Assembly (NCBI RefSeq): GCF_024505045.1
Contig: NZ_JANIBM010000022.1
Coordinates: 1 to 64,000, forward strand
DNA from: Methylomonas aurea
GTDB taxonomy: Bacteria > Pseudomonadota > Gammaproteobacteria > Methylococcales > Methylomonadaceae
Reading direction: 5' to 3'
Length of the DNA: 64,000 nucleotides
In this document: piece after piece, positions 29,551 to 42,785 of the stretch
Position numbering within the stretch: the stretch's first letter is position 1
How the letters are laid out: each line of letters begins with the position of its first letter
Translations under genes and position numbers: made by a program
Notes under the pieces: model-generated
Database searches by the model: none
What the model was told of the DNA's origin: nothing
The model's input: only the letters and a program-made list of their open reading frames with translations

Positions 29551-30767
29551 AGACTGATTCCCTCGCGTTGCATGATGGTGTGCATGTCCTTGTCGCCGCG
29601 GCCTGACAGGTTGACGACAATAACTTGGTCTTTGCGCATCGTCGGCGCCAACTTCATCGTATAGGCCATGGCATGGCTGGATTCCAGCGCCGGAATGATG
29701 CCTTCCATCTTGGTCAGCGCGTGGAAACCCTGCAAGGCCTCTTCGTCGGTAATGTTGGGATATTCGGCCCGGCCTATGTCTTTCAGCCAAGCATGTTCCG
29801 GTCCGACGCCGGGATAATCCAGGCCGGCGGAAATCGAATGGGTTTCGATGATCTCGCCGTCGTCGTCCGCCATCAGATAGGTGCGGTTGCCGTGCAGTAC
29901 TCCGGGGCGGCCCGCGGATAATGGCGCGGAATGACGACCGGTAGCGATGCCGTCGCCGGCCGCTTCGACGCCGTACATTTTGACGCCGAGGTCGTCGATG
30001 AACGGATAGAACAAGCCGATCGCGTTAGAACCGCCACCGACGCACGCGACCAGAGCATCGGGCAACTTACCGGCCTGCTCCAGGCATTGCCGACGCGCCT
30101 CGCGGCCGATCACGGCCTGGAAATCGCGCACCATCGCCGGATAAGGATGCGGGCCGGCCACGGTGCCGATGATGTAAAAAGTGTTATCGATGTTGGTGAC
30201 CCAATCGCGTAACGCTTCGTTCAACGCATCTTTAAGCGTCTTCGACCCGGACTCGACCGGCACTACGGTAGCGCCCAGCAGCTTCATCCGGTACACGTTC
30301 AGCGCTTGGCGGGCCACGTCTACCGCGCCCATGTAGACCACGCATTCCAATCCCAGGCGCGCCGCGACGGTCGCTGTGGCCACCCCGTGCTGGCCGGCGC
30401 CGGTTTCGGCGATGATGCGGGTCTTACCCATGCGTTTGGCTAGCAAGGCCTGGCCGACGGTATTGTTCACTTTATGGGCGCCGGTGTGATTCAGGTCTTC
30501 GCGCTTCAGATAAATTTGCGCACCGCCCAAATGCTGGCTCCAGCGTTGAGCGTGATACAACGGTGACGGCCGGCCGACATAATCGCGCAGATCGGCGTCC
30601 AGTTCGGCGATAAAATCCGGGTCTTTAATATAACGCTGGTAGGCTAGATTGAGTTCGGTAATCGCCGGCATCAGCGTCTCTGCCACAAAGATGCCGCCAT
30701 AAGGACCAAAATGCCCTCTGGCGTCCGGCATGTCGTACTTGTCACCCAAAGGGTATGTGTCAGTCAT
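29547..30767 (-). CDS. trpB: tryptophan synthase beta chain
   Basis: The start at 30767 ([15 protein letters not shown]) is preferred over an in-frame codon 9 bases upstream. A PLP enzyme of about 406 residues with the lysine in [25 protein letters not shown], and the phosphate-binding [10 protein letters not shown]. It combines indole with serine. It follows trpF by 5 bases. Together with trpF and trpA it supplies the last tryptophan steps; trpC, D, E and G are not in the window. Confidence 0.97.
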   Translation of the reverse strand: MTDTYPLGDKYDMPDARGHFGPYGGIFVAETLMPAITELNLAYQRYIKDPDFIAELDADLRDYVGRPSPLYHAQRWSQHLGGAQIYLKREDLNHTGAHKVNNTVGQALLAKRMGKTRIIAETGAGQHGVATATVAARLGLECVVYMGAVDVARQALNVYRMKLLGATVVPVESGSKTLKDALNEALRDWVTNIDNTFYIIGTVAGPHPYPAMVRDFQAVIGREARRQCLEQAGKLPDALVACVGGGSNAIGLFYPFIDDLGVKMYGVEAAGDGIATGRHSAPLSAGRPGVLHGNRTYLMADDDGEIIETHSISAGLDYPGVGPEHAWLKDIGRAEYPNITDEEALQGFHALTKMEGIIPALESSHAMAYTMKLAPTMRKDQVIVVNLSGRGDKDMHTIMQREGISL

Positions 30768-30772
30768 AATTC

Positions 30773-31393
30773 TCAAGTCGCTCGATTAGTTTTTCTTATG
30801 AATTCGGCCATTTTCGCCGCATCCTTGACGCCCTTCCCGGCTTCGACACCGCTGCTGACATCCAACGCATACGGCTGTACCGCAATCACCGCCGCGGCAG
30901 CGTTCTCCGGCGTCAAACCGCCGGCCAATATCAAGGGCAGCGATCGCCTTTGCGGAATCAAATCCCAATCGAAACCGCTACCGCTACCGCCCGGCAAGCC
31001 CGGATGGTAGGCATCCAGCAACAGCCCGGAGGCATCGGCATATCGACTCTCCAACTGCGCTACGTCAATGCCCGGCCGCATCCGAACGGCCTTGATATAC
31101 GATTTGCGATAGATCCGGCAGGCTTCCGCCGGCTCTTCGCCGTGAAATTGCAGGCAATCTACCCGTACTCTATCCAGTACTTGCCGAATCATGTCCGGTT
31201 CGGCATCGACGAACAAGGCTACCACGCTGACGAACGCCGGCAAGGCTTCGCTGATCGCCGCCGCTTGCTCTATCTCGACATGACGCGGACTGGGCGGGTA
31301 AAACACCAACCCTATCGCATCGGCACCCAGCCGACCGGCCTGCACGGCATCGTCGACATTGGTAAAGCCGCATATTTTAACGCGGGTACGCAT
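30773..31393 (-). CDS. trpF: phosphoribosylanthranilate isomerase
   Basis: A TIM-barrel enzyme of about 206 residues performing the Amadori rearrangement in tryptophan synthesis. The catalytic Cys is in RVKICGFTN near the N-terminus; [38 protein letters not shown] and [16 protein letters not shown] are all present. The start at 31393 (MRTRVKICG) matches the family; an ATG four codons upstream (31405) is an equal-quality alternative. It is the first gene of the long trp-acc-fol-pur-met run. Confidence 0.95.
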   Translation of the reverse strand: MRTRVKICGFTNVDDAVQAGRLGADAIGLVFYPPSPRHVEIEQAAAISEALPAFVSVVALFVDAEPDMIRQVLDRVRVDCLQFHGEEPAEACRIYRKSYIKAVRMRPGIDVAQLESRYADASGLLLDAYHPGLPGGSGSGFDWDLIPQRRSLPLILAGGLTPENAAAAVIAVQPYALDVSSGVEAGKGVKDAAKMAEFIRKTNRAT

Positions 31394-31461
31394 AGCCAAG
31401 CTCATAAAAAACGGCCGCGTAGCATACCACAGCTGTTCGGGAAATCATGCCCGCGCCAGAT

Positions 31462-31487
31462 AAAAAAGGCCGGACGAACCAGCCTTT
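31462..31487 (-). terminator. rho-independent terminator
   Basis: Read on the minus strand, AAAGGC, a short inner stem and GCCTTT are followed by a run of six T. It lies about 20 bases past the stop of the DUF2231 gene and upstream of trpF, so it separates the two transcription units. Confidence 0.75.
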
Positions 31488-31507
31488 GCCGCGCCGGGAG
31501 CGGCGCA

Positions 31508-32296
31508 TCAGTGACCATGTTTGTGGTTATGCTCATGCTGGTGCAGGTGGTTCGCCGGCGCAGGCTCGGCCTGCGGATGAGGCGCGTCATCCTGATGAAT
31601 CGCACTACCCAATCCCAGCTCCTGTTTTACGACCGGCTCTTCATGGTCGACCGGTTGGTCGAAATCGGGAGCGCCATGTTCGTGTTCCAGCGCCGCAGCC
31701 CGGTTCGCGTCGGCTGCCGCCTCGACCGCCACACCGTATTTGTAGACCATCAAGCCGCCCAAATCGGCCGTGAACGCCAACAAACCGGCGAGCAAACCCG
31801 CCAGCAGTAAATAGAACGCGTTGGCCGGACCGACCGGATGGGTTTTGCCAATTCCGCGCCATACCGCCAAAAACGCGGCAAGACCGAATACGGCTACCCC
31901 CAGATGCTCGTGGTTTTCCATGATTTCGTGAACGTCGCCGCCGTGGGCTACCGTATCCGCCGCAATAAAACCGAAGGTCGCGGTAATTCCGGCAAAACCG
32001 ACGCCAAGGTATAACAACCAACCTGCTACTCGACGCCACTCCGCGCGCGCCGCCAAGCTACCGGCCAAATCGACCGCAAAAAACAGACTCAACAGCGCGA
32101 TCGGAAAATGCACGAACAGCGGGTGCAAATTCTGCAACGCCGAAATTCCCGGCAGTAAACCTTCAAAGGTTTCGCCAGGCGATTGCCGCAGCGCGGTTTC
32201 GAGAAACGACAGCAGGGCCTCGACCCCGCCGGCCACGCCGCCGCTGTCGGCGCCGCCATGTATCGAAAATCGGATTTGGCTACCTAATTCCAACAT
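31508..32296 (-). CDS. DUF2231 membrane protein with His-rich tail
   Basis: A 262-residue protein with a DUF2231 domain: LHPLFVHFPIALLSLFF (near 57-73) and four membrane segments, with conserved His residues in the membrane region (HENH-like MENHEHLG). The last about 65 residues are acidic, then strongly His-rich, ending HQHEHNHKHGH, a likely metal-binding tail. DUF2231 proteins occur with cytochromes and metal-handling genes; function is not established. The gene is 33 bases from apbE on the same strand, which suggests a membrane redox context. Metal binding by the tail is inferred. Confidence 0.75.
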   Translation of the reverse strand: MLELGSQIRFSIHGGADSGGVAGGVEALLSFLETALRQSPGETFEGLLPGISALQNLHPLFVHFPIALLSLFFAVDLAGSLAARAEWRRVAGWLLYLGVGFAGITATFGFIAADTVAHGGDVHEIMENHEHLGVAVFGLAAFLAVWRGIGKTHPVGPANAFYLLLAGLLAGLLAFTADLGGLMVYKYGVAVEAAADANRAAALEHEHGAPDFDQPVDHEEPVVKQELGLGSAIHQDDAPHPQAEPAPANHLHQHEHNHKHGH

Positions 32297-32329
32297 GAAT
32301 CCCCCCGTTCTCGGCGCACCGGCCTTGGC

Positions 32330-33358
32330 TCAATTGATCGTGACTGCGGTTGAAGTCGTCAGCGCCCGGGTCTTGCTTTCGACGAATTCGCTGCCGCGCT
32401 GCTGAATGAACAAAGCCTGCAATTTCTCGTTATCCGCCAACTTCATACCCTCTTCCTGGCCCAGACAAAGCAAGGCCGTCGACCACGCGTCGGCTACCGT
32501 CGGATTTTCGTGAAAAACCGTCACCGCCACCAAATCGTGCATCACCGGCCTGCCGTTGCGCGCATCCAGAATGTGGCTGTACCGCTGGCCTTTCAGATCG
32601 AAATAGTGGCGATAAGTGCCGCTGGTCATCACCGCCATCGGCGCATCCTTCGGCAAAGTCACCGTCTTATGCATCATTCTTTCGCCGGGTAACGGCTTTT
32701 CGACGGCGATGACCCAGGCTTTGCCGTCGGGTTTATGGCCATTCGATTTCAGTTCGCCGCCGATTTCGACCAGATAATTTTCTATCCCCAAGTGTTCCAT
32801 GGCTTCGGCAACTTTGCCAACACTGTAGCCCTGGGCGATGGAGGACAAATCGACGCGAAGACTTGGTAATTTCTTCAACAAATGCACGTCGTCGACGATT
32901 TCCAGTTTGGACATGCCGACGTTAGCCAACGCGGTATCGATAGCAGCCTGGTCCGGCACGTGCAATTCGTCGTTTTGAAAACCCCAAAGTTCGAATATAG
33001 GCTTGACGGTCAGATCGTAACAACCGGAACTAAGCTGGCTGACTGTTTGCGCGACGCGGACCAGGGCAACGATTTGCGCGTCCACCGTCTGGCCGACCGT
33101 CGCCGCAGACACATTGAATTGCTCGATTTCGGAGTCGGGCCGGTAGTTCGACAACATTTTGTCCAGATCCGCCAGCGTCTTGCCGACCTCGGCCTGCACT
33201 TGCTTGCCATCCACAGCCTGCTCCGACCAATAGCTGACATGGTAAGTGGTACCTTGGGCAAAGCCCTCGAATTTCTGCACCGGTACCTGCGGTTCGCCGC
33301 CACAAGCCCCCAGCAATAGCCCGCCCAGTATCGGTCCGATCCATGCCGTCCGTATCAT
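32330..33358 (-). CDS. apbE: FAD:protein FMN transferase (ApbE lipoprotein)
   Basis: A 342-residue periplasmic lipoprotein: lipobox LLLGACGG with Cys19. It uses FAD and Mg to attach FMN covalently to Thr or Ser of flavoproteins such as NqrB/NqrC or RnfG. Family blocks: QGTTYHVSYW, VDLSSIAQGYSVGKVAE and MVTSGTYRHYFD, with the metal-binding HILDARNG later. The flavoprotein target is not in the window. It is flanked on the same strand by the isochorismatase-like gene and the DUF2231 gene. Confidence 0.93.
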   Translation of the reverse strand: MIRTAWIGPILGGLLLGACGGEPQVPVQKFEGFAQGTTYHVSYWSEQAVDGKQVQAEVGKTLADLDKMLSNYRPDSEIEQFNVSAATVGQTVDAQIVALVRVAQTVSQLSSGCYDLTVKPIFELWGFQNDELHVPDQAAIDTALANVGMSKLEIVDDVHLLKKLPSLRVDLSSIAQGYSVGKVAEAMEHLGIENYLVEIGGELKSNGHKPDGKAWVIAVEKPLPGERMMHKTVTLPKDAPMAVMTSGTYRHYFDLKGQRYSHILDARNGRPVMHDLVAVTVFHENPTVADAWSTALLCLGQEEGMKLADNEKLQALFIQQRGSEFVESKTRALTTSTAVTIN

Positions 33359-33379
33359 TTATCCCCCACGATGGTGTTT

Positions 33380-33946
33380 TTAACGCAATAAACTGGAAAT
33401 CGTTTTGAACCGTTCGTGGCTGGCGTCACGCAACCATTCGAACATTACCGACTCGTGGCAGCCCAGCGTTACACCCTGTTGCTGCATGCGCTGCAAAGCA
33501 ATGGCCTTGTGTTCGGCACGCCGCGAGCAGACCGCGTCGGTTACCACGTGCACCTGGTAACCAAGACAATCCAACTCCAATGCAGTTTGCAGCACGCACA
33601 CATGGGTTTCTTGGCCGGCCAGCACTACCTGCTTGCGCCCCAATGTCGCCAACGTAGCGTTAAAGCCCTCCGCCGCGCAGCAGGAAAACCCGGTTTTGGC
33701 GAATACAGGTGCCGCGGCCGGCAATCGTTCCAACAAATTGGCCTGAGTCGGTCCCAGACCTTGCGGGTACTGTTCGGTCACGATGACCGGCACATCCAGC
33801 AAAGCCGCCGCTCGCAGCAGGCGTTCGCAGTACTGCGACATCTGTTGCGCTTCCACTTCCGGCATGGCCGCGCTGAGGCGGGTTTGAATATCCACCAACA
33901 GCAAGACGCTGCGACTCGCGTCGAGTAAATTGGGATGAGAAGACAT
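33380..33946 (-). CDS. isochorismatase-like cysteine hydrolase
   Basis: A 188-residue protein with the catalytic triad of the family: D19 (LLLVDIQ), K84 (FAKTGFS) and C117 (ETHVCVLQTA), with the cis-peptide motif preceding the Cys. It resembles the YcaC-type hydrolases rather than true isochorismatase. Substrate unknown; relatives cleave amides and ureas. It lies 3 bases downstream of smpB and 21 bases from apbE, so it may be co-transcribed with both. Confidence 0.85.
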   Translation of the reverse strand: MSSHPNLLDASRSVLLLVDIQTRLSAAMPEVEAQQMSQYCERLLRAAALLDVPVIVTEQYPQGLGPTQANLLERLPAAAPVFAKTGFSCCAAEGFNATLATLGRKQVVLAGQETHVCVLQTALELDCLGYQVHVVTDAVCSRRAEHKAIALQRMQQQGVTLGCHESVMFEWLRDASHERFKTISSLLR

Positions 33947-33949
33947 GGC

Positions 33950-34435
33950 TCAGCCGTGTTTCATGATGCGCGCTTTGTCGCGTTGCCAATCTTTGTCCTT
34001 GGCCGCGGCACGCTTATCGTGCAGTTTTTTACCTTTAGCCAAGCCGATTTTCAGTTTGGCGCGACCTTTAATCCAGTACATGGACAGCGGGATCAGAGTG
34101 TAGCCTTTGCGTTCCACCGAACCGATCAACCTGTTCAGTTCGCGCCGGTGCAACAGCAGCTTTTTGCGCCGCACCGCGTCCGGATTGACGTGGGTAGAAG
34201 CGGATAGCAGCGGCGAAACGTGGGCGCCGCACAGCCAGGCCTCGCCGCGTTTGATTTCGACGTAGCTTTCCTTTAGCTGCACCCGGCCGTCGCGCAGACT
34301 CTTCACTTCCCAACCTTCCAACACCAAACCGGCTTCGAATTGCTCGTCTATCGTGTATTCGTGCGTGGCTTGCCGGTTTACGGCAATGGTGTTGTCGTTG
34401 GCTTTGGAGTCCTTTTTCGATTTTTTGGCGGCCAT
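33950..34435 (-). CDS. smpB: SsrA-binding protein SmpB
   Basis: A 161-residue protein that binds tmRNA and delivers it to stalled ribosomes. The N-terminus [11 protein letters not shown] is a basic extension, then [29 protein letters not shown] (in part), and the C-terminal tail [25 protein letters not shown] that folds in the mRNA channel. Intact. No ssrA gene is visible in the 98-base gap or elsewhere nearby. It is divergent from the transporter gene at 34534. Confidence 0.97.
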   Translation of the reverse strand: MAAKKSKKDSKANDNTIAVNRQATHEYTIDEQFEAGLVLEGWEVKSLRDGRVQLKESYVEIKRGEAWLCGAHVSPLLSASTHVNPDAVRRKKLLLHRRELNRLIGSVERKGYTLIPLSMYWIKGRAKLKIGLAKGKKLHDKRAAAKDKDWQRDKARIMKHG

Positions 34436-34533
34436 CTGAAGCTTGGATTTTTTAGACTGACTGAAAACGTGAATTTTGTTATTTTACTCACACACCCGCT
34501 AAATAACGACTTAAAAAACACAGGGCGCAACAC

Positions 34534-35892
34534 ATGAGCGATAAAACCCGATCCATTCACGGCGAATGGTCCTCCCGCTTTGCTTTTATTTTGGCCGCCA
34601 CCGGATCGGCAGTGGGATTGGGTAATATCTGGAAATTCCCTTACATCACCGGCCAAAACGGCGGCGGCGCCTTCGTGATGGTGTATCTGGCCTGCGTCGC
34701 CGCGATCGGCATACCGATCATGATCGCCGAGATCATGCTCGGCCGGCGCGGTCGGCAAAGCCCGATCAACACCATGCAAAGCCTAAGCGCGGAAGCCGGG
34801 GCCGATCCGCGCTGGCATTATCTGGGTTGGCTGGGCATGATCGCCGGCTTTCTGATTCTGGCCTACTACAGCGTGATTGCCGGCTGGGCCATGGCCTATA
34901 TTTTCAAGGCCTTCTTCGGCGGCTTCTTCGGCACCGACGCCGGCGAGGTCAAAGCCATATTCGACGGCCTGATGGCCAGCCCGATCCAGCAGTTGTTCTG
35001 GCATACGCTGTTCATGATAGTTACCATGCAGGTAGTGATGCGCGGCGTGCAGGGCGGTTTGGAAAAAGCGGTCCGTTTTTTGATGCCGGCCCTATTCGTG
35101 ATTCTGATGATATTGGTGGCTTACGCAATGTCGTCCGGCGCGTATGAGCAAGGCATCGAATTTCTGTTCAGTCCGGATTTCAGCAAAATCGACGCCGATG
35201 CAGTATTGACCGCGATGGGCCACGCCTTCTTCACTTTAAGCCTGGGCATGGGCGCCATCATGGTTTACGGCTCCTACCTGCCCGGCCATGTCTCGATCGC
35301 CAAAACCACGTTCTTTATCGCCGGCGCCGATACCATCGTCGCGTTGCTGGCCGGCATCGCCATCTTCCCACTGGTGTTCGCCAACAACCTCGAAGCCGCG
35401 GCCGGACCGGGACTGATCTTTCAAACCCTACCGTTGGCTTTCGGCCACATGGGCGGCGGCTGGCTGTTCGGCGTGCTGTTTTTCGTTTTGCTGTTTTTTG
35501 CGGCGCTGACCTCCTCGATTTCGTTGATCGAACCTGCAGTGGCCTGGCTGGTGGAAAATAAGGAGATCGAACGCCATCGCGCCTGCGTCTGGGCCGGCAG
35601 CGCCTGTTGGGCGTTGGGCGTGGCCGTGGTGTTTTCGTTCAACATCTGGTCCGGCCATAAATGGTTCGACAAAAATCTGTTCGAATTGCTGGATTATCTG
35701 ACCGCCAACCTGATGTTGCCGATCGGCGGCTTATGCATCGCCCTGTTTGCCGGCTGGACCATGCGCCAAACCGATACCGAACAGGAATTGGAATTGCCGG
35801 AGCAAGGTTTTCAGGTCTGGCAATTTTTGATCAAATACGTCGCACCGGTCTCGGTCTTTCTGGTATTCCTGCACGTACTCGGAGTGCTGTAA
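34534..35892 (+). CDS. sodium-dependent NSS-family transporter
   Basis: A 452-residue LeuT-fold transporter with 11-12 membrane segments. The signature GSAVGLGNIWKFPYI in TM1 holds Na/substrate-binding residues, followed by QNGGGAFVMVYL. TM6 is probably around SLGMGAIMVYGSY and the Na2-site region around FFAALTSSISLIEP. Bacterial members import amino acids such as leucine, tyrosine or tryptophan with sodium. Substrate not determinable. The stop is immediately followed by the ratA ATG, so the two are likely co-transcribed, an unusual partner for ratA. Confidence 0.88.
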   Translation: MSDKTRSIHGEWSSRFAFILAATGSAVGLGNIWKFPYITGQNGGGAFVMVYLACVAAIGIPIMIAEIMLGRRGRQSPINTMQSLSAEAGADPRWHYLGWLGMIAGFLILAYYSVIAGWAMAYIFKAFFGGFFGTDAGEVKAIFDGLMASPIQQLFWHTLFMIVTMQVVMRGVQGGLEKAVRFLMPALFVILMILVAYAMSSGAYEQGIEFLFSPDFSKIDADAVLTAMGHAFFTLSLGMGAIMVYGSYLPGHVSIAKTTFFIAGADTIVALLAGIAIFPLVFANNLEAAAGPGLIFQTLPLAFGHMGGGWLFGVLFFVLLFFAALTSSISLIEPAVAWLVENKEIERHRACVWAGSACWALGVAVVFSFNIWSGHKWFDKNLFELLDYLTANLMLPIGGLCIALFAGWTMRQTDTEQELELPEQGFQVWQFLIKYVAPVSVFLVFLHVLGVL

Positions 35893-36330
35893 ATGATCAC
35901 GGTGGTCCAAAAAAGCGCGCTGGTGAAATTCTCCGCGCAGCAGATGTTCGATCTGGTCGACGACATCGAATCCTATCCCAAATTTCTGCCCTGGTGCTCC
36001 GGCAGCCGGGTATTGCGCCGCGAAGGCGACATCGTCGAAGGCCAGATCGACATCGCCAAAGCCGGCTTTCACAAGTCGTTCACGACCCGCAATAAAGTCG
36101 ACCGCGGCGGCCGGATTCAAATCAGCCTGCTGGACGGTCCGTTCAAATCGCTGGAAGGTTTTTGGAGCTTCATGCCGCTGCGCGAGGACGCCAGCAAAAT
36201 CTCGCTGGATCTCGAGTTCGAAATTTCCAGCGCCTTCGCCAGCTTAGCGTTCGGCCCGGTGTTCAATCAAATCTGCAACACCATGGTCGGTTCCTTCACC
36301 CAACGCGCCAAAGCCCTGTATGGCGGTTGA
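35893..36330 (+). CDS. ratA: RatA/Coq10-family START-like protein
   Basis: A 145-residue START-like fold: VEDIESYPKFLPWCSGSRVL-type block near the N-terminus (VDDIESYPKFLPWC here) and a C-terminal AFGPVFNQICNTMVGSFTQRA. Close relatives are E. coli RatA (YfjG), which can inhibit 70S formation when overproduced, and Coq10, which binds ubiquinone. The ancestral role is more likely lipid or quinone binding. The next gene (ratB) starts inside its last codons; both normally lie next to smpB, here separated by a transporter. Confidence 0.9.
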   Translation: MITVVQKSALVKFSAQQMFDLVDDIESYPKFLPWCSGSRVLRREGDIVEGQIDIAKAGFHKSFTTRNKVDRGGRIQISLLDGPFKSLEGFWSFMPLREDASKISLDLEFEISSAFASLAFGPVFNQICNTMVGSFTQRAKALYGG

Positions 36331-36601
36331 TCCGATTCAAGTCGAAGTGGCCTACGCGCTACCGGAACGGCAAATTCTGATCCCGCTGACGCTGGCGGCC
36401 GGCACTACGGCAGGCCAGGCCATATCCGCGTCGAACATCGCCAGCCAAATTCCAGACATCGATCTAGCACAACAAACCATTGGTATCTTCGGTGCGGTCT
36501 GCACCGCGGATAAAGTTCTGGCCGACGGCGACCGGGTCGAAATTTACCGGCCGCTACGGAAAAATCCGATGGAGGCCAGGCGGGAACGGGTGAAAAAATA
36601 A
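36320..36601 (+). CDS. ratB: RatB/RnfH family ubiquitin-fold protein
   Basis: A 93-residue beta-grasp protein (UPF0125/RnfH), with EVAYALPERQILIPLTL at the N-terminus, IGIFG and the C-terminal DGDRVEIYRPLRKNPMEARRER. It overlaps ratA by 11 bases. Function is unknown; the name RnfH reflects neighbourhood in other bacteria. The conserved pair suggests joint action with RatA. Confidence 0.9.
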   Translation: MAVDPIQVEVAYALPERQILIPLTLAAGTTAGQAISASNIASQIPDIDLAQQTIGIFGAVCTADKVLADGDRVEIYRPLRKNPMEARRERVKK

Positions 36602-36908
36602 ATCGGCGCGGCAGGCAATCATTGGAAAGCGCGGATGGCGCGGCAAATCATTGTGCCGCAGCTCGCCAAACGGACTTATAACCCATAAACCATACCGAAT
36701 ATGCCGGCTTTCGCGTCAGCCGATGCTTTCTCGGAGACCAATCCAGCATTCCATAAATCCCAACCGCTTCCAATCCGGCATTGGGTTTAATTGCACAGCT
36801 GCTGAACGCGGCTGCAGCGAAACTCCACTGCGCTCAGCAACGACCAAACCCAGCCGCAAACACTTTTTTATTTTCGGTCTCAGTAGTAGGGCATCCGGTC
36901 GGCACTGG
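36602..36908. other. non-coding gap, possible hairpin
   Basis: About 300 bases between convergent ratB and the GNAT gene hold no credible gene. GCGGCA at 36640-36645 and TGCCGC at 36654-36659 can form a hairpin about 40 bases after ratB, a possible weak terminator without a T run. Otherwise I see nothing. Confidence 0.4.
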
Positions 36909-37385
36909 TTACGCCGCTCGACCGTCAGACAACAGCGCCCGCATCACGCTAACTCGGCTGCCGCGGTAGATGTCCTCGGCAATCTCTTGCCAGCCCAACC
37001 TTTCGTAAAATGCGGCGCGATCCGGCGTAAACAGGTACAAATAGCGATAACCAGCTGCCGCGGCCTGAGCCATCGTATGCAAGACCAACCGACCGCCGAT
37101 TCCCTGCCGGCGAAACTCGGGAGCGACAAACACGCTAGCCAACCAGGGCGACCATTGCGGCCGACTGTCCATATCGCTGGCCACAATTGCCGCCGAACCC
37201 ACCGGCCGCCCCTGATGCTCGCAAACGAAAGTGGACGGAATCAAACCTTCCTGTAAATAGGCCTGCATCCTGGCGATGCGCATGGGCAAAGTCTCGCCAG
37301 GATTCAGATACGCCCATTCGGCTTGGTGCCATGCGGCGAGGGTCGGCAGATGCTGGGGTACGGCGGATAAATCGACGATGGGCAT
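36909..37385 (-). CDS. GNAT family acetyltransferase
   Basis: A 158-residue GNAT with the acetyl-CoA loop RRQGIGGRLV in motif A, preceded by LASVFVAPEF, and a C-terminal YLFTPDRAAFYERLGW motif B. The start at 37385 (MPIVDLSAVPQ) is the first ATG; a TTG four codons earlier is possible and neither has a clear ribosome site. Substrate unknown; the fold also covers protein, amine and antibiotic acetyltransferases. Divergent from the hybrid kinase gene, sharing about 215 bases of upstream DNA. Confidence 0.8.
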   Translation of the reverse strand: MPIVDLSAVPQHLPTLAAWHQAEWAYLNPGETLPMRIARMQAYLQEGLIPSTFVCEHQGRPVGSAAIVASDMDSRPQWSPWLASVFVAPEFRRQGIGGRLVLHTMAQAAAAGYRYLYLFTPDRAAFYERLGWQEIAEDIYRGSRVSVMRALLSDGRAA

Positions 37386-37600
37386 ATTGCGCGGCAATGT
37401 TGTCAGATTGCTTGCAATTATACGAAACAGGAGTCCATTGCCCCATCCTCAACGCGTAACGTGCGGCCCGCGCCGGTTTGACAAGTACCGCCGGCGCGGC
37501 ATGTTAACCCTGCCTGCCCCGCCCGCTCTAATAGCGTTGCAGCGCCGCCGAGATTCGGCGTAACATCGGTCGCACTGCCATCCCAGCGAGGCTAAACCAG

Positions 37601-41286
<3,686 letters not shown>

Positions 41287-41290
<4 letters not shown>

Positions 41291-42267
41291 AAGACAGTTA
41301 CAAACTGCTGTTGGTCGACGACGAACCGAACAATCTGAAGGTGTTGCAGCAAATTCTGAAAGACCGCTACGAACTGATTTTTGCGATCAACGGCGAAAAA
41401 GCCCTGGCCGCTGCCCGCGACCACCGCCCGGATCTGATTCTGCTCGACATCATGATGCCTGATATGGACGGTTACCAGGTCTGCACCCGTTTGAAAGCGG
41501 AGGCCGGCACGGCGAAGATTCCGGTCATTTTCGTCACGGCGATGGGCGAAACCGAAAACGAAGCCTACGGCTTCGACGTCGGCGCGGTCGACTACATTCA
41601 AAAGCCGGTGTCCGGACCGATCGTGCTGCGCCGGGTGCAAACCCACCTATCGCTGGTCAGGGTCGAGGAATTGGACGATCTGGCTCGCGCCGCGATCGAA
41701 ATGCTCGGCGCCGCCGGCCATTACAACGACCCCTATACCGGCGACCACATCTGGCGGATGGCGGCCTATTCGGCCGCGCTGGCCCGCGCCGCCGGTTGGA
41801 GTCCGTCGCAAGTGGAAATGGTCAAACTGGCCGCGCCGACCCACGACACCGGCAAAATCGGCATTCCGCATGCGATATTGAAAGCGCAAACCGGCCTGGC
41901 CGGCCGCGATTGGGAAATCATGAAAACGCATTCGCAAATCGGCTACGACATTCTGAGCAAGACCGACAATCCGGTCTTCAAGATGGCCGCGGAAATTGCG
42001 CTTTACCACCACGAACGTTGGGACGGCGGCGGCTATCCGGCCGGATTGGCCGGCGCAGCCATCCCCGAATCGGCGCGCATCGTCGCGATTGCCGACGTGT
42101 TCGATGCGTTGAGCAGCAAACGGCCTTACAAAGAACCGTGGCCGTTGCAAACCGTGTTGGATACGATGCGCAGCGGTGCCGGCACCCATTTCGATCCGCG
42201 CTTGCTGGAGCTATTCCTGGGCATCATGCCGGAAATATTGGCGTTGCAGGCGCAGTTCGCACCCTGA
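41287..42267 (+). CDS. HD-GYP response regulator, probable c-di-GMP phosphodiesterase
   Basis: A 326-residue protein: an N-terminal receiver (LLVDDEPNN, phospho-acceptor D54, K at 106 in IQKPV) and a C-terminal HD-GYP domain. The HD pair is H186-D187 (THDTGKIGIP), followed by the downstream His in KTHSQIGYDIL and HHERWDGGGYPAGL. All metal and GYP residues are present, so hydrolysis of cyclic di-GMP is expected. The start ATGA overlaps the kinase stop, so the two form a two-component pair. Confidence 0.92.
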
Positions 42268-42279
42268 ACCGGCAACGCG

Positions 42280-42780
42280 TCAGAGCAGCAGCGGCGCGTT
42301 AGCCAGTTCGTCGGGATTGGCGCGGGCGCCGGCCGGAAAATGCCGCTGCAAATGCGCGCTAATAGCCGCGATACCGGACAGTACCCCGGCCTCGAAATCG
42401 CCGCGGCGAAATGAGTTCTCCATGTCCCGGCAAATCCGTTGCCAACCCTCCTCCCCGACCTTGCCGTTGATGCCGCGGTCGGCAACGATGTCCACCTGGC
42501 GGTCGGCCAGTAACAGGTAAATCAATACGCCGCTGTTGTGCTCGGTGTCCCACACCCGGTCCAGCGCGAAGATTTCCAGGGCTCTGGCTCGCGGCGTAGT
42601 CGCACGCAGCAGATCGCCGATATCGAGCGCGCCTTCCACGGCGAAGCGCAATTCGCCCAGATGCGTTTGCTCGCTGGCCGCGATTGCCGCTTCGATGGCG
42701 CGCAGGCTGGATTTCGGAAACGCCCGCTTTACGCACCAAGGGCCGCTGAAAACGTGTTTGAAAAATCGAACCATCCCCAT
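42280..42780 (-). CDS. TPM-domain cytosolic protein
   Basis: Start at 42780 (MGMVRFFKHV), 5 bases after the upstream stop, with GGTGG acting as ribosome site. A 166-residue protein of the TPM_phosphatase fold without signal peptide: HLGELRFAVEGAL, RARALEIFALDRVWDTEHNSGVLIYLLLADRQVDIVADRGI (in part) and WQRICRDMENSFRRGDFEAG. This is the usual third gene in lemA-TPM-TPM clusters. Function unknown; related domains have been tied to membrane protein maintenance. Confidence 0.85.
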   Translation of the reverse strand: MGMVRFFKHVFSGPWCVKRAFPKSSLRAIEAAIAASEQTHLGELRFAVEGALDIGDLLRATTPRARALEIFALDRVWDTEHNSGVLIYLLLADRQVDIVADRGINGKVGEEGWQRICRDMENSFRRGDFEAGVLSGIAAISAHLQRHFPAGARANPDELANAPLLL

Positions 42781-42785
42781 ACCGT

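Noticed and set aside
29551-29790. N-terminal extension of trpA
   Set aside because: It lies inside trpB and would not resemble TrpA; the ATG at 29550 with ATGA overlap is the natural start.
34436-34533. Possible ssrA next to smpB
   Set aside because: The gap is only 98 bases, far too short for tmRNA, and shows no tRNA-like ends.
36651-37256. 201-residue plus-strand frame between ratB and the kinase
   Set aside because: Overlaps the GNAT on the other strand and is low complexity; no RBS.
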